Positions 34,282 to 43,361 of a stretch of DNA of 64,000 nt are shown here, piece by piece. The notes beneath the pieces are model-generated. The model did not search any database. It was given only the letters and a program-made list of their open reading frames with translations, and was not told where the DNA came from. The DNA is from Ancylobacter sonchi. Its GTDB lineage: Bacteria > Pseudomonadota > Alphaproteobacteria > Rhizobiales > Xanthobacteraceae. Each line of letters begins with the position of its first letter. Position 1 is the stretch's first letter. The position numbers and the translations under genes were made by a program. The stretch spans positions 310,001 to 374,000 of the forward strand of contig NZ_JAHBGF010000036.1 in NCBI RefSeq assembly GCF_018390695.1. The letters are read 5' to 3'.

Positions 34282-35712
34282 ATGGCCAAGAAGACCACCT
34301 CCTTCATCTGCCAGGCCTGCGGCGCGCTGCATTCCCGCTGGCAGGGCAAATGCGAATCCTGCGGCGCCTGGAACAGCATCGCCGAGGAATCCCCCGCCGC
34401 CGTCACCCTGCCGGCAGCGCACCGCTCCGGCCGCAAGGGGCGGCTGATCGAACTGCAATCGCTCGCCGGCACCAATGACAGCCCGCCGCGCACCCAGACG
34501 CACATCGCCGAATTCGACCGCGTCGCCGGCGGCGGCATCGTGCCCGGCTCGGTGCTGCTGATCGGCGGCGATCCCGGCATCGGCAAGTCGACGCTGCTGA
34601 TCCAGGTCTCAGCAACGCTGGCCCGCGCCGGCCACCGCGTCATCTATGTCTCCGGCGAAGAGGCGGTCGAGCAGGTGCGGCTGCGCGCCGACCGGCTCGG
34701 CCTCGCCAACGCGCCGGTGGAGCTGGCGGCGGAAACCAATGTCGAGGACATCGCCGCCACGCTGTCGCAGGGCCGCACCCCGGTGCTGGTGGTGATCGAT
34801 TCGATCCAGACCATGTGGACCGACACCGCCGAATCGGCGCCGGGAACGGTGACGCAGGTGCGCTCCTCGGCGCAGATCCTGATCCGCTACGCCAAGCAGG
34901 CCGGCGCGGCCGTCATCCTGGTCGGCCATGTCACCAAGGACGGGCAGATCGCCGGTCCGCGCGTGGTCGAGCACATGGTCGACGCGGTGCTCTCCTTCGA
35001 GGGCGACGGCGCGCACCAGTTCCGCATCCTGCGGGCGCAGAAGAACCGCTTCGGGCCGACCGACGAGATCGGCGTGTTCGAGATGACCGGGCTCGGTCTC
35101 TCCGAGGTGCCGAACCCCTCCGAGCTGTTCCTTTCCAACCGCGACCGCGGCGCGCCGGGCACGGCGGTCTATGCCGGCATGGAGGGCACGCGCCCGGTGC
35201 TGGTGGAGATCCAGGCGCTGGTGGTGCCGACCAGCCTCGGCACGCCGCGCCGCGCGGTGGTCGGCTGGGATCCCTCGCGGCTCTCCATGGTGCTGGCGGT
35301 GCTGGAGGCGCGCTGCGGCATCAAGCTCGGCGGCCACGACGTGCATCTCAACGTCGCGGGCGGCTTCCGCATCTCCGAGCCGGCCGCCGACCTCGCCGTG
35401 GCGGCAGCGCTCGTCTCCTCGCTGTCGGGCGCGGTGCTGCCGGCCGACAGCGTGTATTTCGGCGAGATCAGCCTCACCGGCGCCGCGCGTCCGGTGCCGC
35501 ACGCCCCGGCGCGGCTGAAGGAAGCCGCCAAGCTCGGCTTCGCCCGCGCCGTGGTGCCGGACGCCAAGGCCAAGGAACGCGGCGGCAAGGAACGCGAGCG
35601 CGACAGCGCCCCGCCGATCCCGCTCGACGTCATCGGCTCTCTGGCCGACCTCGTCGCCGGCATCGCCGCGCGGGGCCCGCGGCGCAACGCGCGGGCAGTG
35701 GAGGAGGCGTGA
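34282..35712 (+). CDS. radA: DNA repair protein RadA
   Basis: The 476-residue protein starts MAKKTTSFICQACGALHSRWQGKC, a four-cysteine zinc finger (CQAC...CESC). Then come the RecA-like P-loop GGDPGIGKST, the family motif KNRFG and a C-terminal Lon-like domain. RadA promotes branch migration during recombination. The ATG at 34282 is chosen over an upstream frame opening at 34252 because the zinc finger begins there. Confidence 0.96.
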   Translation: MAKKTTSFICQACGALHSRWQGKCESCGAWNSIAEESPAAVTLPAAHRSGRKGRLIELQSLAGTNDSPPRTQTHIAEFDRVAGGGIVPGSVLLIGGDPGIGKSTLLIQVSATLARAGHRVIYVSGEEAVEQVRLRADRLGLANAPVELAAETNVEDIAATLSQGRTPVLVVIDSIQTMWTDTAESAPGTVTQVRSSAQILIRYAKQAGAAVILVGHVTKDGQIAGPRVVEHMVDAVLSFEGDGAHQFRILRAQKNRFGPTDEIGVFEMTGLGLSEVPNPSELFLSNRDRGAPGTAVYAGMEGTRPVLVEIQALVVPTSLGTPRRAVVGWDPSRLSMVLAVLEARCGIKLGGHDVHLNVAGGFRISEPAADLAVAAALVSSLSGAVLPADSVYFGEISLTGAARPVPHAPARLKEAAKLGFARAVVPDAKAKERGGKERERDSAPPIPLDVIGSLADLVAGIAARGPRRNARAVEEA

Positions 35713-35908
35713 CACACGGTGGCGGACGCCGCTCCGCCGCCGCTCTGCCGCCCCTTTCGCGCGATGAGCGGGGACAGGCGCCGCGCGACGCCGCAACAGG
35801 GATGACGCGACAGGCCGGCCGCGCTATACCTCGCCGGCCCATGCAGGGTGCCGACTTTGCAGATTCGCCCCCGCGGTCTTGCCTGCGGGCCATCGCTTCG
35901 ATCACGGT

Positions 35909-36496
35909 GTGCTAGATTTGACGCTGCTCGACATCATCCTCATCGCCGTGATGGTGATCTCTGGCCTGTTGGCCATGGTCCGCGGCCTCGTGCGCGAAGT
36001 CTTCGCCATCGCCTCGTGGATCGCGGCGGCGGTGGTGACACTGTACGGCTATCCGCACCTGCTGCCCCACGCCAAGCAATACATAAACAACGATACCTTC
36101 GCCATGGCGGCGACGGTGGGCGGCCTGTTCCTGGTGACGCTGCTGATCGTCTCGATCATCACCGTGCGCATCTCGGATGCGATCCTCGACAGCCGCATCG
36201 GCGCGCTCGACCGCACGCTGGGTTTCCTGTTCGGTCTCGCACGCGGATTCCTTATAATGGTGGTTGCCTTCCTGTTCTTCAACTGGCTGGTCCAGAACGA
36301 ACAGGGGCAGCCCGACTGGATTCGCAACGCGCATTCGCGGGTGGTCTTGCAAAGTGCGGGCGACTGGCTCATTTCCGTGTTGCCGGAAGATCCCGAGAAG
36401 CTGATACGCGACATTCGCAGCCCGAAGGACGCCGAACCGACCGAACCTCCCCCGGAGCCCGTGGCACCGGGACCGGCCGCTCCTCCGGCACAGTGA
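35909..36496 (+). CDS. CvpA family membrane protein
   Basis: The 195-residue protein has four membrane segments in its first 130 residues (LTLLDIILIAVMVISGLLAMVRGLVREVF is the CvpA hallmark, read here as two adjoining parts) and a proline-rich soluble tail. CvpA is linked to colicin V secretion, envelope stress and biofilm formation in enterobacteria; its molecular activity is unclear. GTG at 35909 gives the family start (M)LDLTLLD. The upstream TTG is unlikely. It lies before purF, as in E. coli, suggesting shared transcription. Confidence 0.88.
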   Translation: MLDLTLLDIILIAVMVISGLLAMVRGLVREVFAIASWIAAAVVTLYGYPHLLPHAKQYINNDTFAMAATVGGLFLVTLLIVSIITVRISDAILDSRIGALDRTLGFLFGLARGFLIMVVAFLFFNWLVQNEQGQPDWIRNAHSRVVLQSAGDWLISVLPEDPEKLIRDIRSPKDAEPTEPPPEPVAPGPAAPPAQ

Positions 36497-36505
36497 ATTC
36501 GTACG

Positions 36506-36536
36506 CAGCGCCGGGACGGGATCGTTTCCGGCGCTG
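36506..36536 (+). other. Hairpin between cvpA and purF
   Basis: The perfect 9-bp arms CAGCGCCGG/CCGGCGCTG enclose a 13-base loop 10 bases after the cvpA stop. No T-run follows. It may be a Rho-assisted end or a stability element. Confidence 0.45.
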
Positions 36537-36665
36537 TGGCGTTCGGATCAAGACGCCGGAGCGTTTTGGCGAGCGGGAACCCGTTTCCGTTCAACAAAAA
36601 GTGCTTCGGAACCCACCACGCGGATGCGTGCGCAGCCGGGACTGCGTGAAGCGGAGCAAGGTCAC

Positions 36666-38192
36666 ATGACCCATAGGACCCTTGAGAATTCGGCCATCGA
36701 CCTCGCGGGCAGTGGACGAGCCGCTTTGCGCGCGCCGGGAACCGACACTTTCGACCCCTATGGCGACACGCTGCGCGAGGAATGCGGCGTGTTCGGCGTG
36801 TTCGGCCATCCCGACGCCGCCGCCATCACCGCGCTCGGCCTGCACGCTTTGCAGCATCGCGGCCAGGAAGCCGCCGGCATCGTCACCTTCGACGGCCAGC
36901 GCTTCCACTCGGAACGCCGGCTCGGCCTCGTCGGCGACGCCTTCTCCGACGGCGAGGCGATCAAGCGCCTGCCCGGCCATATCGCGGTCGGCCATGTCCG
37001 CTATTCCACCACCGGCGAAACCATCCTGCGCAACGTGCAGCCGCTGTTCGCCGAGCTCGACGGTGGTGGTTTCGCCATCGCCCATAATGGCAACCTCACC
37101 AACGGCCTGACGCTGCGCCGGCAGATCATCCGCGACGGCGCCATCTGCCAGTCGACCTCCGATACCGAGGTGATGCTGCACCTCGTCGCCCGCTCCAAGC
37201 GCCCGCGCTTCACCGAGCGCTTCATCGACGCGCTGAAGCTGATCGAGGGCGCCTACGCCTTTGTCGGCCTCACCAACAAGAAGCTGGTCGGCGCGCGCGA
37301 CCCGCTCGGCATCCGCCCGCTGGTGCTCGGCGAGCTCGACGGCCACCCGATCCTCACCTCCGAGACCTGCGCTCTCGACATAATCGGTGCGCGTTTCGTG
37401 CGGGACGTCGAGCCCGGCGAGGTCATCGTGTTCTCCTCCGACAAGGTGGAGACGCTGCGGCCCTTCCCGGCGGTGGCGCCGCGCCCGGACATCTTCGAGT
37501 ACATCTATTTCGCCCGGCCGGATTCCTTCGTCGGCGGCCGCAGCGTCTACCAGGTGCGCAAGCAGCTCGGCCTGCAGCTGGCGCTGGAGTCGCCGGCCAA
37601 TGCGGAAGTCGTGGTGCCGGTGCCGGATTCCGGCGTGCCCGCCGCCATCGGCTACGCGCAGGCCGCCGGCATCCCCTACGAGCTCGGCATCATCCGCAAC
37701 CACTATGTCGGGCGTACCTTCATCCAGCCGACCCAGTCGGTGCGCGACCAGGGCGTGCGCATGAAGCACTCGGCCAACCGCTCGGTGGTCGAGGGCAAGA
37801 GCATCGTGCTGCTCGACGACAGCCTCGTTCGGGGGACGACGTCGGTCAAAATCGTGCGCATGATGCGCGAGGCCGGGGCCCGCGAGGTGCATTTCCGCAT
37901 CTCCTCGCCGCCGATCACCCATCCCGACTTCTACGGCATTGACACGCCGGACCGCGACAAGCTGCTCGCCGCCACCCACGACGTCGAGGGCATGCGCCGC
38001 TATATCGGTGCCGACAGCCTGTCCTTCCTGTCCATCGACGGCGTGTACCGCGCCATGGGCTATGAGGGCCGCGACCCGGTGACGCCGCAGTTTACCGACC
38101 ACTGCTTCACCGGCGAGTACCCCACCCCGCTGACCGACCGCACCGGCGAAGTGCCGTCGCGCCAGCTGTCGCTGCTGGCCGAGGCCAGCTGA
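36666..38192 (+). CDS. purF: Amidophosphoribosyltransferase
   Basis: The 508-residue enzyme catalyses the first committed step of purine synthesis (PRPP plus glutamine). The N-terminal nucleophile is in REECGVFGVFG; a propeptide of about 38 residues precedes it. The PRPP loop is IVLLDDSLVRGTTS. Of the four cysteines that bind a [4Fe-4S] cluster in Bacillus-type PurF, two or three appear replaced (THPDFYGID and TDHCFTGEYP), so this enzyme probably lacks the cluster. The ATG at 36666 is preferred to an upstream start because GGAGCAAGG precedes it. Confidence 0.95.
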   Translation: MTHRTLENSAIDLAGSGRAALRAPGTDTFDPYGDTLREECGVFGVFGHPDAAAITALGLHALQHRGQEAAGIVTFDGQRFHSERRLGLVGDAFSDGEAIKRLPGHIAVGHVRYSTTGETILRNVQPLFAELDGGGFAIAHNGNLTNGLTLRRQIIRDGAICQSTSDTEVMLHLVARSKRPRFTERFIDALKLIEGAYAFVGLTNKKLVGARDPLGIRPLVLGELDGHPILTSETCALDIIGARFVRDVEPGEVIVFSSDKVETLRPFPAVAPRPDIFEYIYFARPDSFVGGRSVYQVRKQLGLQLALESPANAEVVVPVPDSGVPAAIGYAQAAGIPYELGIIRNHYVGRTFIQPTQSVRDQGVRMKHSANRSVVEGKSIVLLDDSLVRGTTSVKIVRMMREAGAREVHFRISSPPITHPDFYGIDTPDRDKLLAATHDVEGMRRYIGADSLSFLSIDGVYRAMGYEGRDPVTPQFTDHCFTGEYPTPLTDRTGEVPSRQLSLLAEAS

Positions 38193-38224
38193 GCGGGCGG
38201 GAGACCCGGAACAGGAGGAGTTGC

Positions 38225-38644
38225 ATGGTCGAGCTGAACCAGTGGCACCGCGGGCGGCTTCTCGACCATGTCTCGCTGGTGGTCGCCGACTATGAGGCGT
38301 GCAAGCGCTTCTACAAGGCGGTGCTGGCGGTGATCGGCGTGCCGGTCGTCGAGGGCGAGGGCTATTTCTTCGCCGACGAGCTGTTCGTCTCGCCCGGCGA
38401 GCCGACAACCGGGCGCGCCCACCTCGCCTTCCAGGCGGCGGACCGCGAGACGGTCGAGCGCTTCTACGAGGCGGCGCTTGCCCATGGCGGGCGCGACAAC
38501 GGCGCGCCGGGCCCGCGCGACTATCATCCGGGCTATTATGCCGCCTTCGTCCTCGACCCCGAGGGCAATAATATCGAGGCCGTCACCCACGGCCCGGCCA
38601 AGCGCTCGGCACCTTCCGTGGTGCTGACCGACGACAGCCACTGA
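38225..38644 (+). CDS. VOC (glyoxalase/bleomycin resistance) family protein
   Basis: The 139-residue single-domain VOC protein has LDHVSLVVADYEACKRFYKAVL at the start and FVLDPEGNNIEAVTHG at the end. The His and Glu positions are typical of a metal site. AGGAGGAG precedes the ATG. Substrate unknown. It is set between purF and an SDR gene and probably co-transcribed with them. Confidence 0.88.
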   Translation: MVELNQWHRGRLLDHVSLVVADYEACKRFYKAVLAVIGVPVVEGEGYFFADELFVSPGEPTTGRAHLAFQAADRETVERFYEAALAHGGRDNGAPGPRDYHPGYYAAFVLDPEGNNIEAVTHGPAKRSAPSVVLTDDSH

Positions 38645-38678
38645 CCTCTCCCGACAACGATCTGCCGAGGAACGCCGG

Positions 38679-39434
38679 ATGACCGACCCCCAAGCGCGGC
38701 CGCTGGAAGGCCGCCTCGCCCTCGTCACCGGCGCCACCCGCGGCATCGGCCGCGCCACCGCGCTGGCGCTGGCCGCCGCCGGCGCGCATGTGGTCGCCAC
38801 CGGCCGCACCCAGGGCGCGCTGGAGGAACTCGACGACGCCATCGTCGCCACCGGCTCCACCGCCACGCTGGTACCGCTCGACATACTCGACTTCGCCGGC
38901 ATCGACCGCCTCGGCGGCGCATTGTTCGAGCGCTTCGGCAAGCTCGACATACTGGTCGGCAATGCCGGCGTGCTCGGGCCGATGACACCGCTCGCCCAGA
39001 TCGATCCGAAGGATTTCGAGGGCCCGCTCAACGTCAACCTGACCGCCAACTGGCGGCTGATCCGCTCGATGGACCCGCTGCTGCGCCTCTCCGACGCCGG
39101 CCGCGCCGTGTTCGTCTCCTCCGGCGCCGCCCACAAGGCGCGCGCCTTCTGGGGGGTCTATGCGGTGACCAAGGCGGGGCTGGAAGTGCTGGCCCGCACC
39201 TGGGCGGCGGAGACCGCCAACGTCTCGGCGCTGAAGGTGAACCTGATCAACCCCGGCCCGATCCGCACCCGCATGCGGGCCAAGGCGTTCCCCAGCGAGG
39301 ATCCGAACACCCTGCCGGCGCCGGAAGAGGTGGCGCAGGCGATCCTCGCCCTGTGCCTGCCGAGCTTCACCGAGACCGGCAAGCTCTACGACTTCCCGAC
39401 CCGCGCGCTCAAGGAATTCCCGGTTCCGGCGTGA
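38679..39434 (+). CDS. Short-chain dehydrogenase/reductase
   Basis: The 251-residue SDR has the cofactor motif TGATRGIGRATAL, NAGVLGPMT, the catalytic serine in VFVSSGAAHKA and YAVTKAGLEVL for Tyr-Lys. SDR genes of this type follow purF in many Hyphomicrobiales. Substrate not known. The 3' end overlaps the convergent EamA gene by 26 bases. Confidence 0.9.
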   Translation: MTDPQARPLEGRLALVTGATRGIGRATALALAAAGAHVVATGRTQGALEELDDAIVATGSTATLVPLDILDFAGIDRLGGALFERFGKLDILVGNAGVLGPMTPLAQIDPKDFEGPLNVNLTANWRLIRSMDPLLRLSDAGRAVFVSSGAAHKARAFWGVYAVTKAGLEVLARTWAAETANVSALKVNLINPGPIRTRMRAKAFPSEDPNTLPAPEEVAQAILALCLPSFTETGKLYDFPTRALKEFPVPA

Positions 39435-40356
39435 CCGGACGACCCGGCCCGGCGCGGCGGGCGAAGATCGCCACCGCCAGCGCCACGCCGACCAGCTGCA
39501 GCAGCGTGCCGACCAGCTCGGGCGAGGTCGGCAGGCGGTGCTCATAGGCGAGGCCGTAGCCGAGGCCGAACACCGTCTCGGCGACGATGAGCTGGCCCGA
39601 CAGCGCCAGCGGCAGAAGGCGCGATGCCACCACCCAGCAATAGGTGCCGAACCACGACACCACCGCGCCCATCACCAGCACCCAGGTGACGAAGCGCAGC
39701 ACGTCCTCCCCGCCCGCCGCCGGCGACGCGCCGGGCAGCATGAAGGGCAGCGCCAGCAGCGAGGCGGTGCCGGCGCCGAGGCCCTGCAGCCCGGTCCAGC
39801 GCAAGGCCGAGGGCGCGCCCTCGCCGCGCAGCACGGCGGCATTGATCAGCCCGTACACCACCCAGACCGCGAGCGACACCACCGCCAGGCCGATGCCGGC
39901 CAGCATCGCCCCGCTATCGGCTGGCCCGGCCTCGCCGAGTCCGGCGGCGTTCACCACCACCAGCCCGGCGGCGACGAGGCCGAGCGGCAGCAGCAGCCGG
40001 CGCCAGCGGACGGCGGGCTCGCGCAGATTCCCGACCACGGCGAGCACCACCGGCGCGGTGCCGGCGATCAGCGGCGGCACCACCGCCCCGGCCAGCAGCA
40101 CGGCATAGGAGATGGCGAGGAAATAGCCGAAATAGCCGAGCATGCCGAGCCCGAAGCCCGTCAGCAGCTGCCGGCGGGTGAGCCCGAGCGGCCGGAAGCG
40201 CGCATCCACCATCAGCAGCACGCAGACGACGCCGAACAGCAGATAGCGGGCGACCGAGAGCTCCAGCGCGGAGAACGGCGCCACCGCCCGCGGCGCCACG
40301 AAGGACAGGCCCCACAGCGCGCCGGTGGCGAGCCCGGCGAGGATACCGATGAGCAT
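39409..40356 (-). CDS. EamA/DMT family transporter
   Basis: The 315-residue protein has ten predicted membrane segments in two EamA repeats and starts MLIGILAGLATGALWGLSFVAPRAVAPFS. The family exports amino acids and related metabolites. Divergence from an Lrp/AsnC regulator gene across 115 bases suggests an amino-acid exporter under its control. The open frame extends 76 codons upstream through the regulator's leader; the ATG at 40356 fits the first membrane helix. Confidence 0.88.
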   Translation of the reverse strand: MLIGILAGLATGALWGLSFVAPRAVAPFSALELSVARYLLFGVVCVLLMVDARFRPLGLTRRQLLTGFGLGMLGYFGYFLAISYAVLLAGAVVPPLIAGTAPVVLAVVGNLREPAVRWRRLLLPLGLVAAGLVVVNAAGLGEAGPADSGAMLAGIGLAVVSLAVWVVYGLINAAVLRGEGAPSALRWTGLQGLGAGTASLLALPFMLPGASPAAGGEDVLRFVTWVLVMGAVVSWFGTYCWVVASRLLPLALSGQLIVAETVFGLGYGLAYEHRLPTSPELVGTLLQLVGVALAVAIFARRAGPGRPVTPEPGIP

Positions 40357-40471
40357 GTGTCGGAGGATCCGATTCGAGAGGCGGCGAGAATGCCACCCGC
40401 TTGCGTCGATTCGAATGGAGGATCGAAGGCAATTCGTCGAAGATGGCTCCGGTTCAAAGGAGAAACCGGCG

Positions 40472-40933
40472 ATGCGGCTGCAACCCGCGGCTTCGGGGCT
40501 CGACGCGCTCGACGCCCGCATCCTGAGCGAGATCGACCGCGACGCGCGCCTTCCGATGAGCGAGCTCGCCCGGCTGGTCGGCATGTCCGCCCCCGGCGTC
40601 GCCGAACGGGTACGGCGGCTGGAGGCGGCCGGGGTGCTGAAGGGGTTTTCCGCCGAGATCGACCCGCGCGCGATCGGCTATGCCATCCGCGCCATGGTCC
40701 GCATCCGGCCGCTGCCCGGCAAGCTGCATCTGGTGGAGCGGCTGATCGACGACTGCCCGCACATCGTCGAATGCCTGAAGATCACCGGCGACGACCCGTT
40801 CCTCGCGCAGCTGGTGGTGCGCGACGTCGAGGAGATGGACACCGTGCTGGAGGCGCTGGCCGAGCACGCCGTAACCTCGACGGCGGTGATCAAGTCGCAG
40901 GCGGTGCGCCGGAGATTGCCGCCGCTGCGGTGA
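40472..40933 (+). CDS. Lrp/AsnC family transcriptional regulator
   Basis: The 153-residue regulator has an N-terminal winged helix (LDARILSEIDRDARLPMSELARLVGMSAPGVAERVRRLEAAGVL, read across helices 1-3) and a C-terminal RAM ligand domain (AMVRIRPLPG ... CLKITGDDPFLAQLVVRD). AAAGGAG precedes the ATG at 40472. Such regulators sense amino acids and control neighbouring exporters, here probably the divergent EamA gene. Confidence 0.92.
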   Translation: MRLQPAASGLDALDARILSEIDRDARLPMSELARLVGMSAPGVAERVRRLEAAGVLKGFSAEIDPRAIGYAIRAMVRIRPLPGKLHLVERLIDDCPHIVECLKITGDDPFLAQLVVRDVEEMDTVLEALAEHAVTSTAVIKSQAVRRRLPPLR

Positions 40934-41141
40934 GGGGTGGAGCCGTCTCCCCGCCCCCCTCTCGCCATTGGAGAGACAGCCGGCGTTCCGGGTGGGAGCG
41001 GCGTGGAGCCCTCTCACCCCATCCCTCTCCCCGCCGGCCAGAGGAGGAGCCGTCCTCTCATGGATCGAAGCCTCCGGTCTCCGCCGGGACCGAGACGGCG
41101 CGGACGGCACGGCGGCGGGGATCGTCGTTTTCTCTCCCCTC

Positions 41142-41226
41142 GGGGAGAGGTGGCTCGCGCAGCGGGTCGGTGAGGGGCGACATGATAGGGAGCCTCAGAG
41201 CCGCCTCACCCCGCCCCTCTCCCTTT
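41142..41226 (+). repeat. Intergenic repeat, copy A
   Basis: The approximately 85-base unit opens with GGGGAGAGGTGGCTCGCGC, continues CAGCGGGTCGG and ends with a CCTCACCCC...CCTCTCCC segment complementary to its opening part, so it can fold back. Copies B and C share most positions. Confidence 0.75.
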
Positions 41227-41409
41227 CGGGAAGATGGGGCCTTGGCGCGCCGGGTGGGGCGGGACTCGTCGTTCTTCAGTGTCCCACGCGACAACGCGAC
41301 ATCGCGCGCTCTCCCTCTCGCATTGAGGACCGGAAGTCCGTCGCTCCAGACTGACGATTCTCGCAGCGATAAGTCGCGAACGGGGGATGCGCACTTTCCC
41401 TCTCACCAT

Positions 41410-41495
41410 TGGGGAGAGGTGGCCCGCACAGCGGGTCGGAGAGGGCGACGACATGGGGAGCCTTGAAGCCCCCTCACCCCAACCCTCTCTCCGTC
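41410..41495 (+). repeat. Intergenic repeat, copy B
   Basis: Second copy, beginning GGGGAGAGGTGGCCCGC and ending CCTCACCCCAACCCTCTC. It differs from copy A by scattered substitutions and a short insertion (GACGACATGG for GACATGATA). Confidence 0.75.
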
Positions 41496-41727
41496 GGGGA
41501 GACGGAGCCTGTCGCTCTGGATGTGACGAGGACCTTCGTCGTCCGACTCAGCAACGGAAATCGCACACTTTCCCTTTCCCGAGCGGGACAGGGAGCTCGT
41601 CGTTTCAGCCGCACGTTTCTCGAAGCTGTGCGCCGCGGACGGGATCGGCACACTCCCTCTCCCCGCCCGCACCCGGCTGCTGCTGGGTTCGGTTCTGACG
41701 AGGGCAAAGCCGGCAATGGCCGGCTTT

Positions 41728-41812
41728 GCGGAGAGGTGGCCCGCGCAGCGGCTCGGAGAGGGCGACGACATGGGGAGCCTTGAGGCCCCCTCACCCCAGC
41801 CCCCTCGGGAGA
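41728..41812 (+). repeat. Intergenic repeat, copy C
   Basis: Third copy, closest to copy B, beginning GCGGAGAGGTGGCCCGC with GAGGGCGACGACATGGGGAG in common. It directly follows the 9-bp hairpin at 41706-41727. Confidence 0.75.
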
Positions 41813-41906
41813 GGGAGCGGCGTTCATCTGGCGGAGCAGGACCCTCCGGCCTCCCTATGGATAGAGGAAGCACGCGGCCCGCAAGAGAACGCCCCGGCGG
41901 TTCCCC

Positions 41907-43256
41907 TCAGTCCTTGTCGGCGTAGGGGTTGTCCTTCTCGCGCAGCGTCAGCCGGATCGGCACGCCGGGCAGGTCGAAGGTGGCGCGCAGCCCGTTCACC
42001 AGATAGCGGATATAGCTCTCCGGCAGCGCGTCGGCGCGCGAGCAGAACAGCACGAAGCTCGGCGGCCGGCTCTTGGGCTGGGTGATGTAGCGCAGCTTGA
42101 TGCGCCGCCCCGACACCGCCGGCGGCGGATGGTCGGTGGTCGTCTCGATCAGCCAGCGATTGAGCGGGTTGGTGGCGACGCGGCGGTTCCACACCTCGTG
42201 CGCCTCGCTGATCGCCCGCACCAGCCGGTCGAGGCCCTCGCCGGTGAGGCCGGAGACCATCACCGCCGGCATACCGCGCGCCTGCGGCAGCCAGTGATCG
42301 GCCTCCTCGCGCATCTTCTTGGCGATGCCGGCCTGATCCTTGACGAGGTCGCTCTTGGAAATCGCCAGCACCAGCGCCCGGCCCTCGCGCACCACCAGGT
42401 CGGCGATGCGCAGGTCCTGCTCCTCGAAGGGATGGGTGGCGTCCATCATCACCACCACCACCTCGGCGAAGCGGGCGGCGCGCAGGCCGTCGGCGACCGA
42501 GAGCTTCTCCAGCTTGTCCTCGACGCGGGCGCGCTTGCGCATGCCGGCAGTGTCGAACAGCTTCAGCCGCACCCCGGCGCGCTCGACATCGACCGCGATG
42601 GAATCGCGGGTGATGCCGGCCTCAGGGCCGGTCAGCAGTCGGTCCTCACCGAGCAGCGCGTTGATCAGCGTCGACTTGCCGGCATTGGGGCGCCCGAGCA
42701 CGGCGACGCGGATGCGGCGATTGCCCTCCTCCGCTTCCGGCTCCTCCTCCTCGTCGGCATCGTCGGGGAAGCACGGCATCAGCGCGCGCACCAGTTCGCC
42801 CATGCCCTCCCCATGCTCGGCGGAGAGCTCCACCGGGTCGCCGAGGCCGAGCGAATAGGCGTCGAGCGCGCCGGCGGCGGCGTCGCGGCCCTCGCTCTTG
42901 TTGGCGATGAGGATGGTGTGCTTGCCGGAGCGGCGGGCGAGTTCGGCAAAGGCGCGGTCGGTCGGCGTCAGGCCGACACGGGCGTCGATGAGGAACAAAA
43001 GCACGTCGGCATCGTCGATCGCCGCCTCGGTCTGGGCGCGCATGCGGCCCTCGAGGCTTTCCGCCTTCGCCTCTTCGAGGCCGGCGGTATCGATGACGCG
43101 AAACTCGAGATGGCCGAGCCGCGCGTCGCCCTCGCGCCGGTCGCGGGTCACGCCGGGGCGGTCGTCGACCAGCGCGAGGCGCTTGCCGACGAGGCGGTTG
43201 AACAGCGTCGACTTGCCCACATTCGGGCGGCCGACGATGGCGACGGTCATGGTCAT
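41907..43256 (-). CDS. der: Ribosome biogenesis GTPase Der (EngA)
   Basis: The 449-residue protein has two tandem GTPase domains and a C-terminal KH-like domain. G1 motifs are GRPNVGKST near residue 10 and GRPNAGKST near residue 190. DTAG appears in both domains, with NKSE and SKSD as the G4 elements. Needed for 50S subunit maturation. An ATG two codons downstream (43250) is an alternative start. Confidence 0.97.
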   Translation of the reverse strand: MTMTVAIVGRPNVGKSTLFNRLVGKRLALVDDRPGVTRDRREGDARLGHLEFRVIDTAGLEEAKAESLEGRMRAQTEAAIDDADVLLFLIDARVGLTPTDRAFAELARRSGKHTILIANKSEGRDAAAGALDAYSLGLGDPVELSAEHGEGMGELVRALMPCFPDDADEEEEPEAEEGNRRIRVAVLGRPNAGKSTLINALLGEDRLLTGPEAGITRDSIAVDVERAGVRLKLFDTAGMRKRARVEDKLEKLSVADGLRAARFAEVVVVMMDATHPFEEQDLRIADLVVREGRALVLAISKSDLVKDQAGIAKKMREEADHWLPQARGMPAVMVSGLTGEGLDRLVRAISEAHEVWNRRVATNPLNRWLIETTTDHPPPAVSGRRIKLRYITQPKSRPPSFVLFCSRADALPESYIRYLVNGLRATFDLPGVPIRLTLREKDNPYADKD

Positions 43257-43283
43257 TGCGTGGCGCCCCCGCGCCGAAAATTA

Positions 43284-43361
43284 GTGGGCCGGCAAGTTAC
43301 TGAACGGCGTTACTGGATCGACGTCACTGCGTCGGCGAGTTACTGCGCCGGCGAGTTACTG
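43284..43361. repeat. Degenerate 16-base tandem repeat across the lipoprotein stop codon
   Basis: The unit GCGTCGGCGAGTTACT occurs at 43329-43344 and, with one change, at 43345-43360. Weaker copies lie upstream to 43284. On the minus strand each unit contains CAGTAA, so the lipoprotein's last codon and stop are repeated. Confidence 0.65.

Larger units (their letters stand above)
40934..41906. other. Gene-free stretch filled with GA/CT-rich repeats
   Basis: About 970 bases without a credible gene. All six frames are only shadows of low-complexity sequence. It contains at least three copies of an approximately 85-base element (listed separately), partial copies near 40934 and 41005-41034, and other short repeated pieces such as CACACTTTCCCT. 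A 9-bp hairpin, AAAGCCGGC/GCCGGCTTT, lies at 41706-41727. It probably arose by accumulation of a REP/MITE-like family between lrp and der. Confidence 0.75.

Noticed and set aside
41132..41150. CTCTCCCC-TC-GGGGAGAG at the edge of repeat A as a transcription terminator
   Set aside because: It is part of the repeat family, has no T-run after it and lies 200 bases past the lrp gene.
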